Assembly (NCBI GenBank): GCA_002411175.1
Contig: DHRN01000068.1
Coordinates: forward strand, 35,145-42,521
DNA: 7,377 bases
Source: Anaerolineaceae bacterium UBA5311
GTDB taxonomy: Bacteria > Chloroflexota > Anaerolineae > Anaerolineales > Anaerolineaceae
Direction of reading: 5' to 3'
Position numbers and translations under genes: made by a program. The notes beneath the pieces were generated by a model that worked only from the letters and a program-made list of their open reading frames with translations, searched no databases and had not been told where the DNA came from. Shown here one piece after another: positions 1-5,083 of the stretch (within the stretch, counting starts at the first letter, position 1; each line of letters begins with the position of its first letter).

Positions 1-28
1 CCTCATCTGCAATACACTGAACTCATAC

Positions 29-57
29 TTGACAAAACCACTCTCCATAACGATAAT
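29..57 (+). promoter_or_regulatory. sigma-70-type promoter of the LuxR-type regulator
   Basis: The -35 box TTGACA (29-34) is a perfect consensus match. It is followed after 17 bases by GATAAT (52-57), five of six matches to the -10 consensus. Transcription would start near 64, leaving a leader of about 24 bases with an SD (AGGA, 77-80) placed 7 bases before the ATG at 88. Box quality and spacing are read directly; activity is inferred. Confidence 0.75.
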
Positions 58-58
58 G

Positions 59-70
59 GAACATATGTTC
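59..70. promoter_or_regulatory. perfect 12-bp palindrome at the predicted start site (candidate operator)
   Basis: GAACATATGTTC is a perfect palindrome lying one base after the -10 box and covering the predicted transcription start. A dimeric repressor bound here would block initiation. The core matches the GAAC-N4-GTTC form of the LexA (SOS) box known from Bacillus and related Gram-positives, including its R-N-R-Y centre. The flanking bases do not match. It could equally be the site of another dimeric regulator, such as the encoded LuxR-type protein itself. Confidence 0.5.
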
Positions 71-87
71 TATTTCAGGAAGATAAG

Positions 88-516
88 ATGACCCAGGTTT
101 TCATTTTTAACGCATCCGGCGCGCTGCAAATACTCGATTTTTCTGCCCGCGCCGAAGAGATCGCCCGCCAGGTCAACGCCGGAAATTGGCAAACCTACGT
201 TGGCTACAACCAGGCGCGTGAGTTTGCCTGGCAAGCCCTGCGCGTGGGAAAAGTTGTGATCCTGTATCCACCTCCTTCTCCCGATGACAACCCGATAGTA
301 GAACTAAGACCGAGAGACTTGCAGATTTTGCAAGCGCTCGGCTCTGGGTTAAAGATGGCTCAAATTGCTTACAACCTTCAGCTTTCGATCAAAACAGTCC
401 AAAACCGTTTGTATAAAATGATGTTAAAGTTTAACGCTAAAACCCGCGAAGAACTCATCGCCAAAGCCACCGCCCTGAACCACATCCTGCCCGACCTGGA
501 GAGTATCTTCGATTGA
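88..516 (+). CDS. LuxR-type HTH transcriptional regulator without a recognisable receiver domain
   Basis: This 142-residue protein ends in a LuxR/GerE-type helix-turn-helix at about residues 72-130. The pattern LRPRDLQILQALGSGLKMAQIAYNLQ...KTVQNRLYKM is typical: the first part is the scaffold helix, and the IKTVQNRLYKM stretch is the DNA-recognition helix. Residues 1-70 are short and have no conserved phospho-acceptor aspartate pocket, so it does not look like a response-regulator receiver. They may be a small ligand-binding or dimerisation module, which I do not recognise. The role is inferred to be DNA-binding transcription control in the cytoplasm. The start is set by an AGGA SD seven bases upstream and a near-consensus promoter. 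It is a single-gene unit, converging on the ferredoxin gene with a shared terminator. Confidence 0.85.
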   Translation: MTQVFIFNASGALQILDFSARAEEIARQVNAGNWQTYVGYNQAREFAWQALRVGKVVILYPPPSPDDNPIVELRPRDLQILQALGSGLKMAQIAYNLQLSIKTVQNRLYKMMLKFNAKTREELIAKATALNHILPDLESIFD

Positions 517-620
517 GACAGAAGCAAAACTCAACCACAGCGGTCTTGATGCGACTCCCGCGTTCAATGCTTTTTCTGAGTTTCAGGAAAACAAACTTGT
601 TCCAAACCGACTTAAATACA

Positions 621-650
621 AAGCACCGCCCATTGGAGTGGGCGGTGCTT
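621..650. terminator. shared bidirectional terminator hairpin
   Basis: A 12-bp perfect stem, AAGCACCGCCCA (621-632) with TGGGCGGTGCTT (639-650), encloses a 6-base loop. The stem is G+C-rich in its core with an A/T end on each side, as in bidirectional intrinsic terminators. It sits about 100 bases after the LuxR-type stop and 15 bases after the stop of the converging ferredoxin gene. The following U-tract is imperfect on both strands (ATTTCTT on +). Confidence 0.85.
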
Positions 651-665
651 ATTTCTTACTTTGAC

Positions 666-1148
666 TTACTCAGTGATGCTGATAGCCTCTTCGGGGCATT
701 CTTCAGCGGCTTCTCTGACTGCATCCTCAAACTCGGCGGGTATGGGATCCAGCAAAACTTCCGCGTAAGGTTCATTCAGCATGCTAAACACCTCGGGTAC
801 GATACCTTCACAAATACCACAACCAATGCACAAATCAGGGTCTACATTCGCTCTCATTCCTTCATTCCTTTCAGATACTAATATTGGATCGATTTCTTCA
901 ACCTCGGTCCCTCCAGGAACCTCAGTTGTTGTTTCATCATCGACAGGAGTCTCCGCCTCGTCATTTACCTCAATTGCCTCTTCGGGGCAATTTTCAGCAG
1001 CCTGACGAACAACTTCCTGAAAATCCGCTTCGACAGGATTCATGATCACTTGTGCCGTGGGTTCATGCTCCAAACTGAACACTTCAGGCGCGATATCTTC
1101 ACAGATACCACAACCAATACACAGATCTTCGTCTACGCGTGCTTTCAA
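666..1148 (-). CDS. tandem two-domain [4Fe-4S] ferredoxin
   Basis: The 160-residue acidic protein holds two ferredoxin domains, residues 1-62 and 98-160, joined by a Glu/Thr-rich linker. Each has the single-cluster signature CIGCGIC plus a distant Cys-Pro: Cys 10, 13, 16 and 54, then 107, 110, 113 and 151. Each half therefore should bind one [4Fe-4S] cluster, as in the 60-residue ferredoxins of Thermotoga and Desulfovibrio, and act as a soluble low-potential electron carrier. The additional Cys that forms a disulfide in the Thermotoga type is Ala20 or Val117 here. By hand alignment 38 of 63 residues are identical between the halves, so this is a duplication. The start has a strong SD (GGAGGT, 1160-1155) five bases before the ATG. 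The redox partner is unknown; neighbours give no clue. Confidence 0.93.
   Translation of the reverse strand: MKARVDEDLCIGCGICEDIAPEVFSLEHEPTAQVIMNPVEADFQEVVRQAAENCPEEAIEVNDEAETPVDDETTTEVPGGTEVEEIDPILVSERNEGMRANVDPDLCIGCGICEGIVPEVFSMLNEPYAEVLLDPIPAEFEDAVREAAEECPEEAISITE
855..871 (-). promoter_or_regulatory. internal SD and ATG inside the ferredoxin gene
   Basis: On the coding strand AAAGGA (871-866) lies eight bases before an in-frame ATG (857-855), which is Met98. Met98 is the exact first residue of the second ferredoxin domain, and the following residues (MRANVDPDLC) mirror the true N-terminus (MKARVDEDLC). Translation from here would give a free 63-residue ferredoxin. It may be a working internal start or the fossil of a once separate gene. 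Confidence 0.5.
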
Positions 1149-1203
1149 TCAACTACCTCCGGCTGGTCTCCAGCCAGCATACTTGAACAGTTTCCTGTTC
1201 TTC
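1149..1203 (-). promoter_or_regulatory. structured 5' leader of the ferredoxin mRNA (two hairpins)
   Basis: From the predicted start near 1203 the leader first forms GAACAG-GAAA-CTGTTC (1200-1185), a 6-bp stem closed by a GNRA tetraloop. It then forms GGCTGG-AGA-CCAGCC (1175-1161), a 6-bp stem ending exactly where the SD GGAGGT (1160-1155) begins. The SD itself remains outside both stems. Such a 5'-terminal stem-loop may stabilise the mRNA, or a ligand or protein may act on it. No known riboswitch family is recognised. Confidence 0.55.
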
Positions 1204-1209
1204 GCGCTT

Positions 1210-1218
1210 AGTATAACA
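1210..1218 (-). promoter_or_regulatory. extended -10 promoter of the ferredoxin gene
   Basis: On the minus strand the sequence TG-T-TATACT carries an extended -10 (TG at 1218-1217, hexamer 1215-1210). There is no good -35 at the usual distance, which fits extended -10 promoters. It gives the ferredoxin gene its own start, separate from the PadR operon upstream. Confidence 0.5.
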
Positions 1219-1246
1219 CGATGTTGCATATTTAATGTTAGATTTT

Positions 1247-1285
1247 CAAGAAGCAAACTCGTTTCTAATCAACCTTCTTGTTTGC
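1247..1285. repeat. paired inverted motifs between the HAAS-like gene and the ferredoxin promoter
   Basis: CAAGAAG (1247-1253) is complementary to CTTCTTG (1274-1280), and the adjoining GCAAAC (1253-1258) is complementary to GTTTGC (1280-1285). The two pairings exclude each other in a simple hairpin because the halves occur in swapped order. No T-run follows on the minus strand, so it is not a typical terminator for the HAAS-like gene. It could be a protein-binding site. Confidence 0.35.
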
Positions 1286-2326
1286 TCAATTTCTGGACTG
1301 AAAGGTATTCAATCCTGCTGAAACCACCTCCAGGATTGAAGCCGCGACAATGACCACAATCGCGATCAATAGCGGCAAAGGTAAGCTTGCCCACTCTCCG
1401 CCAAAGCCTGGAACAGGCTGCCCGTTGAATCCATAAATGCTGAATCCGGTCAATTCCTGGAAGCGTTCACCAAAAATTGGATTGATATCCAAAGGGTTTC
1501 CCAGCCAGGTCAAAGCAGTCGCGATGCTGACCAGGCTTGTCAGGGCGATTGCGGCAAAAACCCGAACTGTGTGGCGTCCATCGATAAACTTGACAATCGC
1601 CTCGAGGATAATGGTCACCACGAAAGCTATCAGCAGGTAACGCACGCCGACCAACGTTTCAGGGTTGAAAAGCGGGAACGGTTTTTCAGACATTCCAATG
1701 ATCGGAATATTGATATTGGGTAATACGATAAAAAGCATCGTGAAGATCGTTGCAAAGATAACATCGCCAATTATTTCAGCGCGTCCGATGCGAGCTTTCT
1801 CAGACGGGACTTCGGGCAAATTGTCAGGATCATAGGGCACAACGTCAACTTTGACCCCCTTACGATAAAGAATTGCAAAGATGATTGTTACCCAGGCAAA
1901 GGCTCCCAGCAATCCTGAGAAAAGCGAGGTGAACCATTCGACAAACTCGTTCAGAAACCACTCCATCGAAACATCAGGGTCGGCAAAGGGCAGATCGTTG
2001 ATCACGCTCACCAGCAAGCTAACAGTCAACCCCAGGGCAACGGCGAAGAGCACAATTTTGAGTACTTTCAGATACAAACTGTAATATGGTTGTCCAATCA
2101 GGCTTTCATCAACAGCGCCTGTGTATTCGCGCGCCAGCTCCCCGGGGCTGCCAAGTTCTGTTAAAACCTGGCGGACCTTCTCATCCTCACTGCCAGGTGC
2201 ATCGGCTCTTTCGGATAACATACTCGCGATTAGTTCATCCAATTCCCTGGAGATATCCGCCACTTCTTTTTTTGGCATCTGACGAGTGACGGCGTAGATG
2301 TATCGGTCAATTAATTTGTGTTCCAT
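1286..2326 (-). CDS. HAAS/DUF1700-like PadR-associated membrane protein
   Basis: The 346-residue protein has a cytosolic helical N-terminus (about 1-75, with the pattern LIDRYIYAVTRQMPKKEVADISRELDE...LTELGSPGELAREYTG), followed by about six membrane segments near residues 89-108, 133-153, 185-203, 226-246, 253-274 and 316-338. Such N-terminal domains (DUF1700, HAAS) are typically encoded next to PadR repressors and are thought to act with them. It overlaps the padR stop by 20 bases, with SD GAGGA five bases before the ATG at 2326, so translation is coupled. A TTG at 2338 lies upstream, but the SD supports 2326. The signal sensed is unknown. Role assignment rests on gene order and domain layout; no catalytic motif is visible. 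Confidence 0.75.
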   Translation of the reverse strand: MEHKLIDRYIYAVTRQMPKKEVADISRELDELIASMLSERADAPGSEDEKVRQVLTELGSPGELAREYTGAVDESLIGQPYYSLYLKVLKIVLFAVALGLTVSLLVSVINDLPFADPDVSMEWFLNEFVEWFTSLFSGLLGAFAWVTIIFAILYRKGVKVDVVPYDPDNLPEVPSEKARIGRAEIIGDVIFATIFTMLFIVLPNINIPIIGMSEKPFPLFNPETLVGVRYLLIAFVVTIILEAIVKFIDGRHTVRVFAAIALTSLVSIATALTWLGNPLDINPIFGERFQELTGFSIYGFNGQPVPGFGGEWASLPLPLLIAIVVIVAASILEVVSAGLNTFQSRN

Positions 2327-2663
2327 CTTGTTCCTCAATAATCTGTTTTACTGTTCTATTAGTTTCATTCCAATACGCCTTCAGCTGCTCAAAAAATCGG
2401 GCGCCCTCAGGCGTAATTTGATAGTACTTGCGCGGTTTTTCCATGCTGGTATCCCAGTCGGAATTAAGCAGACCTTGCTTTTCCAAACGGCGCAAAAGCG
2501 GATATATTGTGTTCGCATCCAATGGAAAGCCCTTTTTTTCCAGTGATTTGACCAGCTCATACCCATAGGTCGGTTGTCTGCACTCGCTGAGCACAACCAG
2601 GTTGGTCAACCCGCGGCGCAGTTCGACACTCGAATTCAAAAATGTGGCATCGAAATCTTCCAT
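2307..2663 (-). CDS. PadR-family transcriptional repressor
   Basis: The 118-residue protein is a winged-helix PadR regulator of the small type. The signature stretch GYELVKSLEKKGFPLDANTIYPLLRRLEKQGLL (about residues 34-66) gives helices 2 and 3 and the recognition helix; the wing follows with RKYYQITPEGARFFEQL, and a C-terminal helix for dimerisation closes it. PadR proteins repress their own operon and release DNA when a ligand or partner binds. The start is the ATG at 2663: SD AAGGAG sits four bases upstream, while the adjacent GTG at 2666 would leave almost no spacing. It is first in a two-gene operon with the HAAS-like membrane gene. A candidate operator lies in its own promoter. Confidence 0.92.
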   Translation of the reverse strand: MEDFDATFLNSSVELRRGLTNLVVLSECRQPTYGYELVKSLEKKGFPLDANTIYPLLRRLEKQGLLNSDWDTSMEKPRKYYQITPEGARFFEQLKAYWNETNRTVKQIIEEQDGTQIN

Positions 2664-2689
2664 CACACTCCTTCTATCATGTATTCCGA

Positions 2690-2719
2690 ATTATACTGTG
2701 TATCATACTGTATTGTCAA
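2690..2719 (-). promoter_or_regulatory. consensus sigma-70 promoter of the padR operon
   Basis: On the minus strand TTGACA (2719-2714) and TATAAT (2695-2690) are both perfect consensus hexamers, separated by 18 bases. The predicted start is near 2683, giving a leader of about 20 bases. A promoter this strong normally needs a repressor, which fits self-repression by PadR. Confidence 0.85.
2693..2713. promoter_or_regulatory. candidate PadR operator inside the promoter spacer
   Basis: The spacer carries two interrupted dyads on the minus strand: ATAC-A-GTAT (2713-2705) and ATAC-ACA-GTAT (2703-2693). They share the direct repeat ACAGTAT. PadR dimers bind short A/T-rich dyads of this size. A bound dimer would cover the spacer and -10 box and block RNA polymerase. 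The match to this particular PadR is inferred from position only. Confidence 0.55.
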
Positions 2720-3124
2720 TTTTCTAATATAATGTAAAGCATGCTTTCCAAACCAATCAGCCCTTGCCACGCTGTCCCGAATGTGGTGCAGGGGACGGCT
2801 GCCATGCCGTCCCGAGAACAGCCGTAGGGCGAGAGATCTGTACCGGTGAAGTCGGAGGGTTCTTGTTGGCAAATGTTCAGCTTCTTACGAAGTACACTGT
2901 GTGTCACTTCGTTCAGAATGACAAAACCCAGTTCCTGCTCCCTGCTCACTGCTCGCGCCCCGAACCCACCCCTGTCATTTCGCAGTCCGATTACCCGGGA
3001 AATTGCGTTGTAGATCCAAACACATTCACATTGAGAATTGCTAAAAAGCACTCCTGGCGTATCAAAAAAGGAGGCAATTCTTGTAATCCCTACGCTTGAT
3101 CACAATCTGCACCTTTCAATCAGG
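2720..3124. other. non-coding intergenic stretch with repeat remnants and hairpins
   Basis: About 400 bases without a credible gene lie between the divergent padR and DUF952-phosphatase promoters. It holds a hairpin with 8-bp arms GGGACGGC/GCCGTCCC (2792-2813), a small dyad GTCA..TGAC (2903-2922) whose minus strand reads GTCATTCTGA, and three CTGCTC units spaced seven bases apart (2935-2954). The base composition shifts between C-rich and T-rich patches, as in decayed dispersed repeats. No transposase ORF is seen. Confidence 0.6.
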
Positions 3125-3154
3125 TTGTCATTTTCTGCATGAATGCTGTATAGT
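3125..3154 (+). promoter_or_regulatory. promoter of the DUF952-phosphatase gene
   Basis: TTGTCA (3125-3130) and TATAGT (3149-3154) each match consensus in five of six positions, with an 18-base spacer. The predicted start near 3161 lies before the SD AGGAGG (3169-3174). This placement rules out the longer reading frame that begins at 3096. Confidence 0.7.
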
Positions 3155-3179
3155 TATCAGATATTTTCAGGAGGAAGGC

Positions 3180-4016
3180 ATGATCTATCACATCACCACC
3201 CAACAAGCCTGGCAGCATGCTGCAGAGGACGGAAGTTACAACGCGGATAGCCTGCAATCTGAAGGTTTTATCCATTGTTCCGATTACTATCAGCTCGAAG
3301 GCACCGCCAATCTGCTCTTCGCCGGAGCTACCGACCTGCTCGTGCTCGAAATCGACGCGGACAAGCTCAAATCACCCCTGGTTTACGAAAACCTTGAGGG
3401 CGGACAAATGCTCTTTCCCCACATTTATGGTCCTCTCAACCTCGATGCCGTTATCAGCACCTTCCAGTTTGAACGCGCCAAGGACGGCAGGCTGGAATTT
3501 CCGGCGGAGCAAAAACACCCCGAACCGGAACTGATTACTGAGTTTCCATTGGGAACCCCTGGAAAGATCTACCGTTCCCCAACGCCGGGAAGCCGCATGT
3601 TCGATCCACAAGACCGTGTCCTCAGCCTCTACAAGGAAAGAGATATCTCCACTGTTGTGGTTTTGAATTTCGAAGAGGAGCACCTGCAGCACAGCGGTCG
3701 AAACTTGCTGGATCTCTACCACCAGGCAGGCTTACGGATCATTTATGCTCCTGTTCCCGACTTTTCAACTCCTGAAACTGGCGACTGGGACCAGGCACTA
3801 TCTGAGACCATCGATGCTCTCAAAAACGGGGAAAACACGGTAATCCATTGCCACGCCGGCATTGGCAGAACTGGCATGTTTGCCGCCATGCTGGCGCACG
3901 AATTACTTGCTCTCGACAGCCAGGAGGCGATCGCCTGGGTGCGCACTTACGTGCCTTACGCCATTGATACCGACAATCAAAAATCCGCAGTTGAAGACTA
4001 CATCAACAAAAAGTAA
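3180..4016 (+). CDS. DUF952 domain fused to a Cys-based phosphatase
   Basis: The 278-residue protein has an N-terminal DUF952 domain (about 1-98): MIYHITTQQAW, the GFIHCS stretch (His32) and the HIYGPLNLDAV motif near residues 81-91. Families with this domain adopt an ADP-ribosyltransferase-like fold. A linker (about 99-127) leads to a tyrosine/dual-specificity phosphatase-like domain (about 128-278). It carries the active-site loop HCHAGIGRTG (Cys224, Arg230; CX5R) and a candidate general-acid Asp194 in VPDFSTP. The protein has no signal peptide, so it is cytosolic. The start is the ATG at 3180, with AGGAGG about five bases ahead and a promoter at 3125-3154; an upstream frame from 3096 would need sequence before the promoter. 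It ends beside a hairpin shared with the lipoprotein gene. Substrate is unknown; the fusion may couple ADP-ribosyl chemistry to phosphate removal (inference). Confidence 0.85.
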   Translation: MIYHITTQQAWQHAAEDGSYNADSLQSEGFIHCSDYYQLEGTANLLFAGATDLLVLEIDADKLKSPLVYENLEGGQMLFPHIYGPLNLDAVISTFQFERAKDGRLEFPAEQKHPEPELITEFPLGTPGKIYRSPTPGSRMFDPQDRVLSLYKERDISTVVVLNFEEEHLQHSGRNLLDLYHQAGLRIIYAPVPDFSTPETGDWDQALSETIDALKNGENTVIHCHAGIGRTGMFAAMLAHELLALDSQEAIAWVRTYVPYAIDTDNQKSAVEDYINKK

Positions 4017-4025
4017 CTAAAAAAA

Positions 4026-4049
4026 GAGCGAGGCTTTAATACCTCGCTC
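4026..4049 (-). terminator. intrinsic terminator of the lipoprotein gene, shared with the converging phosphatase gene
   Basis: GAGCGAGG (4026-4033) and CCTCGCTC (4042-4049) form an 8-bp stem with an 8-base loop. On the minus strand a T-rich tract follows directly (4025 to 4017), a textbook intrinsic terminator 20 bases after the lipoprotein stop. On the plus strand the downstream side is only weakly T-rich (CAATTTTCG), so it may act less well for the phosphatase gene. Confidence 0.85.
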
Positions 4050-4068
4050 CATCTCAATTTTCGATAGC

Positions 4069-5010
4069 TTATCGGACGGTCAAAGTCATCTCGAAGTCAA
4101 CACTCGCACCTCCGGGGTTGGTAACAGTGATCACGTAATCACCAGCCCTTGGGAGAACGCCTTCAAAGCTGCTTTTTCCTGCCGAGCTGGCGAGTAAAAC
4201 ATCGCCGCCAACCTTCCACACAGAAAGCACCAATCCACTGGCTGGGTTCAGGCTGACCTTCATCGTCTGGTCTTTATTCGCCCAGGCAACGTATTCGAAA
4301 ACTCGTCCCCCGCCCACGCCCGCCTTGGCGATAAGACTGTCTTTACCAGCAGCGAAACTGATTCGCTGTGGAGCCATAAAGTACAGGTTGATATTGGCTG
4401 CATTAGCGCCGGTGCGAACATCGATATACCAATCGCCATTCTCAGTTGCATAGTCCCGGTACCACATCCAGTTTTGTGAGAAATCAACCAGCTGCTTGCC
4501 TGCTTCAGTACTTACAGCGATATAAGCGCTCGCGCTGCTGGACAGAGTTGTCTCCAGCATTTGATACTGGGTCAGTCTGAGAGCGTATCGTCGGGTTGTA
4601 TTGGCAGGAATCGTTTCGGTCACTGTGTAGTTTGTCGTCCCGGTTGCGAAACTGATCCGGGTATAACTGCTGCTGGTTGGCAGGGGTTGACTGGTCGCCG
4701 TCGCTGGGGGTGGCGTAACCGGTACAACGGTGACAATCGGCACCTGGGTGGCAGGGGCGGTTGTAGGTGGAATGGCTGTTGCAGGGACCGTAGTTGGTAA
4801 AGCCGTATCCGCAGGGATCTGGGTTGCCTCAGGCTGCGTCGTGGCTGCACCTTCTGTTTGCAGCAGGGCAAATTTTGTCAGAGTCGCCTGGGCAAAAAGA
4901 GCCACCTGTGTCTGCGAATCACTGACGGGTGGGGCTGAGGGGATATTACAGCCCGTCAGAAAGACCATGACCATTATCACGGCTGAAAGGATTATCGTTC
5001 GTTTGTTCAT
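4069..5010 (-). CDS. lipoprotein with two tandem beta-sandwich (PPC-like) domains
   Basis: The 313-residue protein begins with a lipoprotein signal: positive MNKR, hydrophobic stretch, and lipobox LTGC with Cys21 for lipid attachment. A Thr/Pro/Ala-rich stretch (about 52-115) is a flexible linker holding the rest off the membrane. Two similar segments follow: 118-211 and 216-313, both beginning RISFA and ending in a strand pattern like DWYIDVRTGANAANINLYF and DYVITVTNPGGASVDFEMTL. This resembles the pre-peptidase C-terminal (PPC) beta-sandwich, used for binding or substrate presentation rather than catalysis. No catalytic motif is seen. The start is set by SD GAGG five bases before the ATG. 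The gene is monocistronic with its own terminator. It probably sits on the outer cell surface; the partner is unknown. Confidence 0.8.
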   Translation of the reverse strand: MNKRTIILSAVIMVMVFLTGCNIPSAPPVSDSQTQVALFAQATLTKFALLQTEGAATTQPEATQIPADTALPTTVPATAIPPTTAPATQVPIVTVVPVTPPPATATSQPLPTSSSYTRISFATGTTNYTVTETIPANTTRRYALRLTQYQMLETTLSSSASAYIAVSTEAGKQLVDFSQNWMWYRDYATENGDWYIDVRTGANAANINLYFMAPQRISFAAGKDSLIAKAGVGGGRVFEYVAWANKDQTMKVSLNPASGLVLSVWKVGGDVLLASSAGKSSFEGVLPRAGDYVITVTNPGGASVDFEMTLTVR

Positions 5011-5027
5011 GAGAACCTCACTTTTGA

Positions 5028-5051
5028 GCAGTTAATTACTGCCCATTTATA
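5028..5051 (-). promoter_or_regulatory. candidate -10 and dyad upstream of the lipoprotein gene
   Basis: On the minus strand TATAAA (5051-5046) is a plausible -10 box, though no convincing -35 is seen. Directly downstream, GCAGT (5028-5032) and ACTGC (5038-5042) form a 5-bp dyad around TAATT, located over the likely start. It could be an operator or a weak leader hairpin. Confidence 0.3.
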
Positions 5052-5062
5052 GACGAAATTAT

Positions 5063-5081
5063 GCCGGCTTTAGTTCCCGGC
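5063..5081 (-). terminator. weak hairpin after the VanZ-like gene
   Basis: GCCGG (5063-5067) and CCGGC (5077-5081) form a 5-bp G+C stem just past the VanZ-like stop on the minus strand. The following tract is only ATAATTTC, so termination would be partial at best. Read-through into the lipoprotein gene is possible. Confidence 0.35.
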
Positions 5082-5083
5082 AA

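Noticed and set aside
513..881. Plus-strand frame of 122 codons over the terminator and the ferredoxin 3' end.
   Set aside because: It crosses a strong hairpin and lies antisense to a well-supported ferredoxin domain; it has no SD and no recognisable domain.
1881..2546. Plus-strand frames over the HAAS-like and padR genes.
   Set aside because: They are antisense shadows of genes with clear domains, SD sites and promoter.
2935..2954. CRISPR-like repeat array.
   Set aside because: Three 6-base CTGCTC units at 7-base period are too short and lack spacers.
2764..3099. Plus-strand frame starting with a zinc-ribbon-like CPECGAGDGC stretch.
   Set aside because: The cysteines come from a G+C-rich hairpin and repeat patch; there is no RBS, and the remainder has no coding character.
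3096..3179. Longer N-terminus for the DUF952-phosphatase starting at 3096.
   Set aside because: The promoter boxes (3125-3154) and the SD (3169-3174) lie inside that extension, and DUF952 proteins begin at the MIYHIT stretch.
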